Source: Rhyzopertha dominica (Eukaryota > Arthropoda > Insecta > Coleoptera > Bostrichidae). From it: a stretch of DNA of 64,000 nt. Of the stretch, positions 37,770-52,100 are shown piece by piece. The notes beneath the pieces were generated by a model, which made no database searches, was not told where the DNA came from, and was given only the letters and a program-made list of their open reading frames with translations. The position numbers were made by a program, and so were the translations under genes. Numbering within the stretch: position 1 is the first letter of the stretch; each line of letters begins with the position of its first letter. The stretch lies in assembly GCA_025024175.1 (NCBI GenBank), contig QCXZ01000001.1, positions 17,670,001 through 17,734,000 on the forward strand, read 5' to 3'.

Positions 37770-38060
37770 TAGCTGGCTTGCGGTTCCAGTTCCATTACCT
37801 AACGGAAAGCAACAATGTATACAGCGACGACACAGACGTTATTTGCGGTCAAGGAGCGATATTAAATAAAACCACCTAGAACGTCGCGGTCTAAAAGTAG
37901 AAAAAGAAGATGTGGTTACGGCCAGAAATCGTACGTCTGCCACGAATGATTTACTTTAAACAAAGGATAACCACTCAGGCGTACGAAATATTTTCAACAA
38001 GTCCTTTTTGCCCCGGTCCTCTTTTTGAACACTATGAATGAAAGAGAGGCAGGGTGGGGA
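37770..38060. promoter_or_regulatory. Candidate enhancer with clustered RUNX-type sites
   Basis: TGCGGTT (37779..37785), TGCGGT (37844..37849) and TGTGGTT (37911..37917) are three RUNX-family (Runt/Lozenge) consensus sites in about 140 bp. The island is balanced in composition and non-coding, and an ACAAAGG core lies further right. Function inferred. Confidence 0.3.
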
Positions 38061-39060
38061 TGTTTTTACTATCGTCCGTGTTCAGACTGTATAATTTGAA
38101 AGCCACATTGAATTTGCTTCCCAAATTGCGTTCATGTGAAACATGNAAAAACTAATTATGTGTTAATTAACACTTGATGGGCGTAGCGAACATCATTTTC
38201 GTAGAAAAACTAGTTGGCTAGATCTTTCTATTATAAAGTTCCGCGAAGATCATACATTTGAATGCTTTAGAAGTAAGGTCCATATTATTTGTACACCTTT
38301 GTGAACCACGCAATTTATCATTACATATTGCGTAACAGTATAATAAAATATTGCAGATATACGGAATCAAGTTTTTTTCACCTCTGTTATCTACGTGTAT
38401 TTGTTTTGTTTTAAAAAGCATAATGAGGCATATTTTATTTTACCCATAGGTATATATAGCACAAATTGAAAAATTGCCACAACTCTGACGAAAAACTGTA
38501 AATGATACAGGCAGAATAAAAGATTTTTAGTATGTCCCTATAGTTGGTTTTGTACATTTATAAGCAATATGCAGAAGCAAAGTGAAGTTTCACTCGCTTT
38601 ATTATTTTGATTGATATTCTGAATTCGATTATAGTATTAATTATTAATGTACTGTCTGCACCACAAGCAACTACAGATAGATCTATTTCACTGTCATTAC
38701 AAATCATCAGTGTAGTTAGGTTTAATGCAGACAGCATAATGCATAACACAGAACTGGTTTTCCCCTATATACCAAAGGCTTGGTATGATGTTAGTAGAAA
38801 AATAGATGGCAATGCCATCTGTGGGCAATGAACTCACACGATGACAAAATGCTGTCAGGTTGATAATTCCTAAGGTCAGAGTTCTTTCCTGGCGCAAACA
38901 ATATTAGTCTTGTACTCTGTACAGCTCTGGTAGTAGGCAATAGTAATTTACTTAGTACTTACCTCACAACTATTTAGGTGACTAAAATTACAGACCTAAA
39001 ATGTAACATTAAAATATACTTATACATTGGTTTAAGAATAAATCGAATGTGTTATTGCAT
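38061..39060. other. Gene-free stretch downstream of katanin p80
   Basis: Nothing recognised. Confidence 0.4.
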
Positions 39061-39423
39061 TTTTTTATTATAAATATTATTACAATGGTAGCAGTATTTT
39101 ACAAACTATTATACATCAGTATAAAAATCATTTGAAGGCCAACATGATATAGAAGGGTTTAAAAACTTGATGTAAATATAAAACAAAACACAATGGCACA
39201 AAACGGTTTCCTTGTCAAAATAAAAAAGGCAAGAGAAAAATAAGAGACCTATTGTTGTGAAATAATCCACTAAAAGCTTACGATGACAAATGAGAACAAT
39301 GTTATACATTGTACTGATGAAAATAAATAGTACAAGTTAAAAATGAATTCATACATTTTCAAAATTAAGTATCAGCCACACCATTACTTTAATTTTTAGA
39401 CAGATACCGTCACAAGCATTCAA

Positions 39424-39429
39424 TTTATT
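39424..39429 (-). terminator. KATNB1: Candidate polyadenylation signal for katanin p80
   Basis: TTTATT on + (AATAAA on -) 439 bp downstream of the stop codon. Another lies at 39064..39069. Which one is used cannot be told. Confidence 0.35.
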
Positions 39430-39867
39430 TATGTTTATAAAACTAGTTTTGCCTGTGGCCGATATCTCACAATTTGTTACTTACAATTATGGACGGATTA
39501 AATTTGTTGGTTAGTCGTGTGAGTTTGCTAGAGTGTAACTTCTAAAATTGATGCAGTGTACCAAAAGCTCAAAAACGTATTTCAGCAGCCAATTAAAAAA
39601 AATTAAATGTACCGTCCTAAACGTGTCCGACACAAAATAAATACAGACCTAAATAATTTTTGGACTTGAATCACAAGTAAATGGAGTCACATGTCTCAAA
39701 CAGTCTATAAAAGTTCAATCACCAATAACAACAACATATAATACTAAGAACTGACAAAATACTTTCTCTACTGATACCAACTTCTTTTTAAAAAAAATAT
39801 CGTTTATGGTTCTGCATCTGGTTAATTACTGGAAATGGACCTATTAAAGCATTGTCCTAATTGAGCG

Positions 39868-40126
39868 TTATTGATCAAAAGTATTTTCCATTAGCGTAGT
39901 TACTTCCCTGAATATGCTACCTATGGTACCACGAGTCGACTGCTTCTTTATTAAAAAAGACTTTATATCTACTAAATAGTCATGGCATTTGACTGATTTC
40001 CTGTACCTCTCCTCTCTGGATATGTCTACGCCAAAACTGCCGGCTGGCGATTGCACGTTGGTTTTTATCACTTGTCCAAAATGCCTTAAGATTAATTTTA
40101 GCGTATTGCACGCAGTTGTCGTATAC
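39868..40126 (-). CDS. KATNB1: KATNB1 exon 8 (end of con80, stop)
   Basis: The acceptor TTTATTTTTCAG (ending at 40127) is followed by G TAT ACG..., giving [20 protein letters not shown], then [12 protein letters not shown], the most conserved stretch of katanin p80 ('[13 protein letters not shown]'), then [11 protein letters not shown] and the stop at 39868. It is separated from exon 7 by a 9.3-kb intron. The first base completes an ATG (Met) codon with exon 7. Confidence 0.92.
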
Positions 40127-43100
40127 CTGAAAAATAAATAAATGATAAATTAAATCCCACCAATAAAACAGAGTTTCAAGTGACACCTCTACTGTTCACA
40201 ATACGAAAAGTTTCTCTGTCAAACCTGTACATATTGTTGAACTGAATATTCGAAAAATGTTGTCAAACATAGCGAAGGCGGAAAAGCACACAGGCTTTGT
40301 TATTTTTAACGGAACATCCTGTATATTATTGCATTTTTTCGATTTCTTATTAAATTTCAAAGTGATTTTATTAACCATACAAATGGTGTATCTTGAACAG
40401 TTTTGACGTTATCTGCCTTTTTATGAAATATATTCCGTTTGCAGTATCTAACAAAATCGAGAATGTCTCCTAAGGTAAAGAAAGATAGGACAGTGCGGTT
40501 TTCACCGCTTGGCACAAGCAAATGCTATTTTACCGCCTATGGTTTTTTATTCTTTCATCACAGTTTGACATGATAATAAGGTTTACAATTCCAAAATTAA
40601 TAACTTGATTTTTTTACAGAAGGCTATAACTATTTCTACGTCGTTAGAAGATGCAGAATTAAATTCCCTTTCATGCAAATTGCTATTTTTCTTGCAATTT
40701 ATCAAGTTACCATGACATTTGACGTGTGTGATAGTTACATTATATTATTATTATATTAAGAAATATTACTGTGATTATTTTTCGACGTTTATAAAAACTA
40801 ACAGAAAGTTTTTAATTTCATTCCACGTGTGTACGTGTAAGTAAGAAAATAAAAAGAGGATAGTATAGACGTGACAGTACTTACACTAAACACAAGAAGA
40901 AGCAGTACATCTTCTCTTAAAACTCCGTTTACCTTTTTTGGTCTAATGCCACCAAGATAAAAATGCAATGAGTATCGAAATCCCAAAATATAGTATATCG
41001 ATATTTTTTGACATAGTGTGTTCGGTATTGATACTGGCAAGCAAAAGGATCAACGATGCAAAATATCTATAGGTCAATCATTTTTTAGCAACCCTATGCA
41101 CGGGTCGACATTTGCTTATAAAATGAAAGACGCCATTTTGAGAAATATCTTTACGTATCTGTCCTTAAGCACCAAACTATTAAGGCAAATTATTTTGTGT
41201 TTTGCATTTTTTCATTATCATTTAGCTACCGCCACAGTTCCATTTTAATTTCAGCATTATTCCCACGAGTTGATGTGGCATATTAATTGTTAAATTTCCA
41301 TTTTACAAACTAAAAACACAAAAATTGGCGAACACGAATATCATGATTTTTTTTGTCCAGACAAGGAAATGCAGTTTCAAGTATTAAATGGAGAACATTT
41401 CAAATTTTTCAGAAGAGAGTTCAATAGCTGCTCATGTTTTCAAATGTCGCGTCTAATAAAAAACTATCGATAAAAAATATATAAATCGGTAATACATAAA
41501 TACAGTTAAAGATAGACCAACATGTGCCTTAATAAAGTCGAAAGAAAAAAAATTCGCGTCTGCTGGTGTAAAAAACAAGTTACCCATTATTTGAATTTTC
41601 AAAATTAATAAAATTATAGGTAAAATATCAGCAACTTTGATATCGTTGGTACATTCGATACTTTCAATACTGAGATATTTTCGATACTTCTACGCTTCTC
41701 ATACATTCAATACTTTAGGTGCTTTGGATACTTTCATAATTCCGATACTTTTGATACTACGATACTTTTGAGTAGCATCGATACCTGTCTAATGGTATCA
41801 CCCAGCCCTAGTTGTGACACCCTGTATACTCTACGTTTTCCAACAAGCTGAAGTGAACTGAATTAGAGAACATTTGATGTATCTATCTAATACTTTAATT
41901 TACTAACTTTATTTAATGTCGGGAAACTTATTATACTAAATGCTAATGCCTCTGTCATTCTGGTATAGGACTATGTATACTTGTTTAAATATGAGGTTTC
42001 GATGCCAGTGCTGTTATGAAACAGTACTATTAAACACAAAAATGTGTTTCCGAGAAAAGGTTTGAAGTCGTATATGACTTTGCTGGAGCACTTACTATTA
42101 TCGCAGCATCACGCTGTGATACAATTACTGTCGTCAATTGCTACAAAGGGGCAGCTGTCCGGGGCTTCCCTTAACTACATGCGACAATANAAAACCGTGT
42201 CCTAACGGCGGGCACCCTCGTTAGCATACGCCATCAAGTGACAAAACTCATCAAACTACAAAGACGCTCGAGTGTCGGGTTGCTCATACATATCCACTGT
42301 TAGCACATCAATGACATCGAGACCTCTTCAGATTTGAATATCCGATTCAGACGATCGCGTAAGCAGGTAACGTATAAACAAATCCGTCGGGACGCGGGAT
42401 GGAGCTGTTCTCACAGCCAGTCTGATGACGGTAGTAAAACGGAAGGGTTGTCCGTGTCGGATTGCAAATATTTCGATTTGATACCGGACAAGGGATCGGA
42501 CACGTGGCCTTTGTACCCATGAATATTCGATTTGCCGGACCGCCCGTGTAAATGTTAATTTATTACTTTTTCGGAGTGTGCCTACAGTTAACTCGCATAA
42601 AATTTGCTGGACGATTTGCATATCTAACGGCTAAGTACTTCTACCAAATTAAATCTGTTGCTCTAAAATAGTAGCTTAGATGTAAAATTTAAATATGTCA
42701 TTACGGATCTGCAGCTGTTATGACAGAATCATAGATAGGTACAGGTTGCTGAAGCTAACAGTCTATGATAGCTAACCTTTTTGTTTGACGTCGTAAATTA
42801 GTCATTTAATAAATGTTTGAGAATTTTGTGGTGTTCCAAAGAAAATTACAATTGAACATCAACAATTGAACGAGATATCTACCATAAGTTTGCTACTTTA
42901 AATAAAACAACCCCATTTTTATAGCGCATTCGATTAAGGACGTCGAATTAAACAAATGGATGTGGTTGATAATAGTTCCAGCTCAGTCTGTAATGACTAG
43001 AGAAACAGAGACAACTGAACGGGAATAAATGAACAGCAAAAAAAACAGAAGTACTATACCTGCAAAAGAGTGCCAGACAATCGAAGTTTCCTATAGACGA

Positions 43101-46100
43101 AACATGTCAGGCTTCTTGCACATCTGCTGTTTAAGTTTCAATTTTCAAAAGCTTTGAATAAACAACAAACACTATAAGAAGTAAATATTTCGTGGTATTA
43201 CTTTGACTACCAAAAAGATGGAATGAAAAGGTAGTACATTTAATACATCTACACCGAAAATGTTTCAGTGTGTTTATGGCCCTTCAACATTAATAAAATA
43301 AGGAAATATCTGATCCACAAGACTACGAACCGCCAACTGTTACCATGGCCCACTGCTAATTATAACATATTGAAAAAGAGAGGCATTTTACATCTTATCG
43401 TTGCAAAAATGATATATTATGATTATAAGAAGTGGAGTTACAGCTTGATCAGATGTAGCACTTAATTTAAATTCGGAAGCCTCCAATGAATAAAATAACG
43501 ACTGATAATATACATATTCTTATTTTTGTGGTAATGGTTTGGCCTCTAACCGATTAGAAAACTTTTTTGCTCATATAATATAACCGTTTGACAACCGTTT
43601 ACAAGGACAATCCTCGAATAAGTCAACTGTAGGTTTTTGTATAAATAAACTTCAATTTTCTTTGAAAATAACCGTTATAGTCGAAACGATCGTCAGAGAT
43701 ATATCTGATAAATCTCGTGAAACAAAGCACATTCAAACAATCAGCCTCTTTGCAAGTTACTTAATTGCAACAATCAAAATCGTTTTCTAGTTCCTTTTGC
43801 TTAGTCTTAAAACTGTGTAACCGACTATCTCAAAAACTTTTATCTTTATATTACACTATATTACATTTTCATAGCCAGAAAAATGTTCTCCACAAAAATC
43901 TGCTGAAACAAATTTGGTAAATAAACAATTGCGGAACAAATAATGCTAGTTATACATTGCATAAAAGATAAGGTTGACGTATTTGAAAATTTTAAATGCA
44001 AATACTTCTAAAATTATCTATAAAACGTATTCCGTAAGAAGCTTTTTTATTTAACTGAATATTAAAAGCGCTAGAGTCAAAAAAGCACATATCTTCAATT
44101 TTTACAAAAAAGTACGTTGATCTTGTTCTTTACAGCCCAACCCCTGTATTTTACGTAACTGGATAACCAAATTACTTTTTATCTTGTCGCATGTAATCCC
44201 TCTTTCGTCATATTTTCCACATAAACACAACGCTTCTACAAATTACATTCCACTAATGAATTACCAAATTCAGCAGACCGTGAAAATGATCAACGCAGGT
44301 TTATTAACGCCTTCACAATGAAACCTTAATAATGTAAATTTCACGAACCGTATTATAGTTAGGCAGCTACGTACATACCTTGAAATTTGAGATACTAGAG
44401 GTATTCGTATTTTTTCACTCGTATGCGATAATTTAGCCCTTATACGCCCACAAACGGAAAACGTCAGTTGGTTCAGTTCAGGTAAAAAAAATGTTTGACA
44501 GCGGAAATTGATCATTAGCAAACAATGTTTAACAATTTCCCCACACGGAAACCAGTATTTATATACCCTAATCTGCACGGAAGGGTCGTTAAGATATACA
44601 GTTACAAAAAAATGTTTTGACACCAGCATTAAGACGTTGTTAATTAATTAATATACCTAATAGACAGATCGAAATAATTAATTTTAAATCCAAAAAAATT
44701 GAATGTTATCCAAACATCTAGGTGGATATGATAAAGGGGCATATAATATACGGAAAAACAAATAAAGCGTGAGCAGGGGTGTGCTGGGTTAATTTGAAGG
44801 GTGGGGTGGGGGGAGAAGACGACATGAATCGCATGAGATACTAGCAAGAATGCAATTTTTGTCGTCCCCACACCCCTGCTGACGCTTTTTTGTTGTTCCT
44901 TTTATTATATGCCCCTTTATAATTTCCACCCATAGATATTTCTCTAAATGCAATTTGGTTCGACTAATATACTGGTTACTAAGAAAATAACATGTTTAAA
45001 AATAAATTTTGTATTTCTTCATTTGTGAGGTTAGGACTAATCCTTTAATACTACAATGAGATCGACGATTACGTTTCATCAATAAAGATTGGTGTTACAT
45101 AAGTTTGCCAAATAACATGCCTACGCTTGTTAAAAATTATCAGATTTTTAATCTAAACCGTCACGAACAGAAAACGAATTATTGTTTTCCATAAACGGCA
45201 AATCGTTTTTCTTTTAATTTAATATATTTGTGTAAAACTAGGAGTTGTTATCTTAGAAGGCCTAACCGGCGGAAATCATTAAAATCATAGACACTTCATT
45301 TCACATCGTTGAAATGTGTTGGCCTGGAGTATGGCGATCATTCAATTAATTAAAAAACTGAACTTACGAAAGAAGTTCCAGATTTTAGCATGAAAACAGA
45401 GGACAGCCAGACAACAATTACTGCCTAATTATATCTGCATACTGATGAGCATCTTTAAAAGAACTTATCTTACAAAACTTCTAGGAGACATAATAGGAAA
45501 TAAAAAACTGCACGAAAATTACGTTTGTGAAACAAAATNACAAAAAGAAAATTTTTTTTTTTGCAATAACAATGGTTCCTTCACTAGTATTGTAGACGAG
45601 CTTCGATAACTAAATTTATAGTTTGAAGTACCTAGTTCAACGATAACTGTATATCCAAATTCGATATGAAAAATCGACTAACTTGCGAAACCACTTAAAC
45701 AAACGAAAATTTCATAAACCGCCATCTAGCGCTTAGTATCATCCACTTTATACTCATCCCTGTTTATTGTAGTTCACTACAGCTGCCGCTCCGCGTTAAA
45801 CATGGTGGTAATACAGATTTCTACCGTGAGACTAGACGCTGTTGCCAAACTTAAAATTGCAAAGCTGGTACACCAGTGCTAAAACCTTTAAATTAGTGAA
45901 CTTAAGATATTCATTTGTATCGGTGTTATCAAACACAGAAATACTTTCTTATTCTTCTATCTTGTGTATATCTTGAAATCGAATAAACATCCAAAAATTA
46001 CATGCTCGAATATGTCATGTAATTTATGAAATAAAAATACCAAGGGCTTATTGCACAAAGCGTGGGTTACTCGACTCAGTGGTGGACCCACAGTTAACTA

Positions 46101-49100
46101 GTGCCTANCTCCAATAAGTGTTGCCAGCGCAACCCACCAGTCAATACATAAATATAAATAATCAAAGTTTCTACCAAATCAAATTGGAATAAACATGTTA
46201 AATTGAAATGTAATCAAATCAAAATGTCCCAGACTGATTATGCCTGAATTGGTATTCCATAACTCATCAAACATAAGCCAAATTATTATAAACTGGCAAA
46301 TGAATAATGTAAATATTGGTCTTGTTAACAACCTGGCAAGTGAGAAGTAAGTTATTTTACCAGCTAATGCCATGGCACGTTTCCGATGCTGACCGTGATT
46401 GATGTCATAAAATACTAGATGTGGGTAGTTGGGTAGTCAATAAATAACAAGAAATAATGTAGGAACGAAGGTTTTCAAGGCCAAAGTTAGATTGAAATCT
46501 TAGTCTTTTGGGGTTAAACCGCGTCTGATATAGGAATAAGGTCGACGTTTCGCCTGCACTTGGAAGCGGCATCATCAGGACACGAATAAAGTGTGTGGAA
46601 TATGGTGTAAACCTGACATGAGAAACACATCCGAACTGAACCAAATCCCAATCCCTTGGGACATTGCTGGAAAACATTAAAATAAGTGATCTACCCATCA
46701 CTGAAGTATTCATTATGTGAGATAAAACCCGTTGTGACCGAGTGGTTACATCACCACAAAATTATTTGTGCTTCATTAGTGTGAAACCACACATTTTAGC
46801 ACTTGGACAGCACTGTCCCAGCATCTGCTGATAGATGTATCTGTAAGTGTTAGGTTTGGTTTTCTTCAATTTGAGAGTATATGTCAGAACGTTTTTGGAT
46901 GAAGAAAAATTAGCACAAACTGGCAACAGCAAGCAACTTGAACTTCTTCATTACCTTCAAAGTAAAGAGTGCTAGATGTCCAGTAACAATCACATGTTTT
47001 TACTGCAACGACTGTGGTGATATTTGGTAGCACATAGCCAATAACAACTTTTCTTTAATTAAGACAGTAGATATTTTGATATTATGAAATTAAATTTTAA
47101 AGGTGGTTTTACAAGTTCCATCGAATGATGGGTCAGTTACTCTGAAGACACTGTCAGAACACGAAATAAGAGGAATGCGAGAGCGAGTTACCTGTGGTAC
47201 CTGACATACTTGACTCTGTTTCTAATCATGAAACAGATGAAGAATACAATTGCAGTTCTGAATATTTTTTTCCAGCTTCTTTCAGTCAAACAAGCCGACC
47301 TGATATCCCTGACAACACTGAAAGTCCAATTGACACATTTTTGTGTTTGTTAACTGATAAACTACTGTATGCTACACAAATTCATGACCAAAGATTTGTT
47401 CTTACTGCAACACATGAAATATGCTGCTTTCTCAGTATAAATTTTATGCTCGGTCTCACGAAGAAATCTAACTACAATGACCGCTAGTCAAAAAAGATGT
47501 AATGGAACAATTTATCGCTTTATGGATGCCTTGCGAAAGGTTCAGCTGGTTAGAGTGATATTTATATCGAAGCGATAATTTTGTACAACCAAAAAATTAG
47601 ATTCCTACTGAACAGTTTGTCTGTACCTTTTTGGTAAACTTCCATTACAACAAAAACCAAATGACTGATGAGTAAGTGGTTGAATTAAAGGGAAGAACTA
47701 GCTTACGCCACTATCTACCATTAAAACCTCAAAGCATTGGTATAAAATGTGGATATGAGCAGACCAATCAGGATATGTACCCCAATTTCAAACATATACT
47801 GAAAAAGTTCATAATGCTGAATTTAATTATGGTTCCAGAGTAGTCAACAATTTCACCTGTTCCCTGGTGGAAAAATATCACAGAGCATATTTTGATATGT
47901 TTTTTCAATTTGGTTCACTACAAAAAGATCTGTTAAAAGAGAAAATTTATACTTGCAGTACTTTAAGGCAATGAAGAAAAAGAGACTCAAAAAATTTGGT
48001 CAATGACTGGGATATGAAAAAAATATGATATCATCCCAATGACGTAACATTTATAGGACGCAAAAATATGTGACATCAAATGAAATTTCCTGTCTGACAT
48101 TAGTAAAAGATAAGTACATGCATAATACATGTGTCGATAAGTCAGAGAGACTAGTTAGACAGTCGAGAAAGTGATGCCATAGATTACTTTGGCATTTCTT
48201 GGATTTAACCGTTGTAGATATATATATATATAATTTTAAAAAATAAAATGAAATGAAATGAAAATCCTGAAGTACCAGAAAGGGAACGAAGATCGAGTGA
48301 ACTGCCACCATTTAGATATAGTGTCACAGTACCTAACAAGGTTGCTTACTTACTCATACATGCAGCCCACTGCAGCACACATGCTAATTAATTCTCATCA
48401 CACTGTGAAACCACCTGTGATGTGTATTTTCGAAAATAAGTGTTTACTGGAATATTACAAATAAAAACAGTCTGTGCATGCAGAAAATAAATTATGAAAA
48501 GCATTATACTAAATTTTTAGTAAATTCAGGTCATAAAGGGACAACAAAGGCTTATAATCGATTCATTTTATAACAAAATCAACTGAACAATTTTCTAACA
48601 ATGCCAAAACTAGTATCTACTCGACCAAATGGCCAATATTCACTGCAAATATGATGCACTGTGACTACACTGAATACACATGGACAAAATATTTTAGTAA
48701 TGCAAAGAAAAGAACAGATTTAGACATAAAATGAAAAACAATTCGATTCATGTGGTCAACAATTTGATGTAATAATAATAGTATATTATATACTACTGTG
48801 CTGTCAGAAATCTTAATACAGTCCAGGGAAGTGGCAGAATAACAAATGAAGTCTGATGTCTTTTATATGTCATGTATATTTAGTACTAAACGTTTTCGCT
48901 ATTTTGAACAAATATGGCTTTCTAGAATTTTTGCAATTTTTTTACATAGAATGGGATTATAAAAAAGGGCTAAAACATGAAACACATTAGCATAATCCCT
49001 GTGTGAATATTAATATTTAGACAACAGTATAACTACGCATATGGCATAGTGCATGTACTAAAAATCATGGTAAAAGTGGGGGAAGAACCAAAATTATTAC

Positions 49101-52100
49101 AGAAAAGAATAAAGAACACTTGTAAAAATTTATTATCAGAAAGGCGGGCGGGCGATCGATGCAATGATTGCCGTCTTCAGCTACTGAATGGAGTTAGGTT
49201 TTCCAGCATACACTTAAGACTTAAAAAAACCGAAAGGAAGATATCCAAGTAGGTCAAATCGTACGACATGAGTAAGCAATCACCATCTAGAGAAATAACG
49301 AGTCCGGGAAATTCTTGATGCAAAAGAATCACTGTAGCGTCGACTGTTTAAAGTGTTAGAAAAACTTTCAAAAGAAAAACCAGCTATGGCATTTTGCTTA
49401 CAAAGAGGATAAATATAATTAAAACACAACGTTGTACTTACATTTCAAACTTGCTCTGAAGTAACTCGTGAACTTTGGGTAGCAAAAGAACGCACAGGTC
49501 CAGATTCCACAGTGAACTAGAAACAATTTGTTACAGTTCTCCAAATTATTAATTAGATGAATGTTTGTGACTTACTATCTGGTATTAAAAATTCCAAGCA
49601 AATCTACTAGTACAGAGAGATCATTCATGGCAACTGCAGTTTCAGTAGCAGACTTGACGTCCTTATTTCTGTACTCGGCATGGACAATCTTCAAGCTGCG
49701 GAGCCTTGTGTCAAGCAAAGTCTTCATAGATTCATGACCACGCATTAGAGCACCTAGAACTTCAGCTTCTGACATTGATGGAAGCTGTCGATGGCCACCG
49801 TATGTTTGATATGTCTTCTGCAAAATTTAGAAAAGAAGCAATGTTAGGCTATGCAATAGTTTCACACTCTGTAGTTTATTAATGTTGTACTGAGCTTTTG
49901 TGTAAGTGTATATAAAAATATCAGCACATTTTGGTTTTCTTTAAATCAAAAACCAAAATGTTTGAAAAACTTTAGCAAATTTTTTTGGAGTATTTATACA
50001 ATTTTCCTAACTTACTCCATAATCTTTTCCTACTTCAGGTACTTGAATATATAATACACAACTCAAAATAAAACAAAAATAATTATGCTATTGCCTAAAT
50101 TATTGTGGCTATAATGCATACCACACACAAGCTGTAAACTAATCAACAATATTGTTAGTTTTTATGAAAATTCATATATATAAATTGCAGCTGCCCATTT
50201 AAGTACCATATTACGATGTATTCTTTACAATTACCTTTGTTCACAGTATTTGTTTACATTTAATTGAATGACGTCATGGATTATTAATTAGTAAGCAAAG
50301 TTTAAATATAATTCTTGTTAGTAATGACTGCAAATTGTTTACTGGCCGCCCGTTGTTCATGGTTTTATTTTCGTCTCATCAAATGAAAAATAGATTACTG
50401 CAGACATTCAAGGGCCAAAAACTCAGTAAGCTCTATCAAGAAGAAGCAATTCATTGCAATACTAAAAACTGTTTTAATTTCAAATTCAATGTGACTAAAA
50501 TCTGCATCAAAAAGAATAAATATGTCCAGAATGTAGTGAGATGGAACATCATATTAAAGTAATTGTTTTGAAACTATTGTAAATATTTTATTACTTGTAA
50601 AAATTAACAGAATTGCAGTTAAATTTCTGGTAAAATACATTTCACCTGATTTAGCTTAAAGCTGATGGTACTATGTTGCTTATAAAAATTGTCTTTAACA
50701 TTTAAATGAATACTTATAAATTTATCTTTGCACACACTGTAGTACGTTAAGCATTGGTCAATGCTTCAATATTCAATTTCATTTATAAATTACATGTAAA
50801 ATATATTTGTTTAAACAAAAAAACGTGTGAAATAATTAGCAAGTTAATTAGTCCATAAACTTGTTAAAATGAGGTCACAAGCTGAATTCTCAAAATATGG
50901 TTTTAATACTTTTACTTTTCTTACTCATTCAACCAGACTTTCAATGTATATGTGTGAAGACTGGCTATAAGCTTGATCTAAAAAAAAAACCTCATACTTC
51001 CTCAATTGTTAATCACTAATAACCCTACAACCCCATAACAAAATAATTTTTTGAACTTTTAATCTTGAAGCTTCAAGTTCCTAAACTACATCTTCTATGA
51101 CACTGTAACATCTGCTGGGTGCATCAATTTAATAGTTTGAATTAAATTAAACTGAAATGGTTTTTAGAAAAACTATATATGTATTACGGCAGCTAAGCTG
51201 CCATCTTCAGTAAAAGTGAAGTAAGCAATTTCTTGAAATCTTTAGCCCGATTTAATCCGAAGGTTTCAAGTATCATTTCTACTGAAGATGGCAGCTTAGC
51301 CACCAAAATACACCTTTAATTTTTCTGAATTATTGTGACGAGGGTTTTTTCATTATCATTTAATAAATACACATTCCTGAAAGTTGATATGTATAATTAC
51401 TTGGTAGTATTAAAACAAAAGAACTACACAGAAAGATGGTGAAAGAGTACTAAAGAAAATGCTGAAAGCAAAGGGATTGTAAAGAATAACAAGAAAATAA
51501 ATAAAATGGTACAAAATCCTAGGGATGTGAAAGGGTTTCAAAAAGTAATACAACATATAAAAACCAAGAGAGAATCATTTGGCTATGCCACATAAACAGA
51601 ATGTTAATGAATGGCCAAACTAGCTAAGCTGTATTTGAAGCAATAGTAATATGAAAGAAGCTAAAGGCTAAAATGGGAAGTGAATGGAGGTGATTTGAAG
51701 AGTATGAAAGTAAGATGACTCGAGCAGACGATGAAAGAGAGTGGAAATCCTTGAGATAAACGAAGACGAAAGTAAACGATGACTTATGACATAAAACACA
51801 CACTATTACTGTTAGGTGTGACTAGTACAGGCACTGTTCATTCTGCATTACTAAGTACGTCTTAAGCTTTCATAATTAATTTTTCTACATTTTTGTGCTG
51901 TAAACATTCGCATATTGTAAGTACTAACAATTTAAATTTTCATATAAAAAGTGCATTCTCTTATTTAGTTTACGCTATTGAAACAGGAATGTAATGGTAA
52001 GATTAGAAAATTTGAGGTAATAAAATACAAGACTTACTGGCAAAAAGTCATCCATATCCAAACCAACAGGTCGATCTACAAGCGTTGGAACAAATTCCTC

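Noticed and set aside
41935..41965. Resemblance of TAATGCCTCTGTCATTCTGG to the Tc1 remnant at 12330
   Set aside because: The match is about 20 bp only and no transposase peptide continues around it.
42328..42621. 97-codon - strand frame in the GC-elevated island
   Set aside because: No domain was seen and the opposite strand is also open, as expected from composition alone.
44270..44629. 119-codon - strand frame in intron 7
   Set aside because: No conserved motif, and its composition matches AT-rich noise.
46110..46135. TTGCCAGCGCAACCCA shared with about 15625..15640
   Set aside because: A 16-bp match without an extended alignment is too short to define a repeat.
46735..46800. tRNA-like GTGACCGAGTGGTTA string
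   Set aside because: It resembles a D-arm by chance, but no acceptor stem, anticodon arm or T-arm follows.
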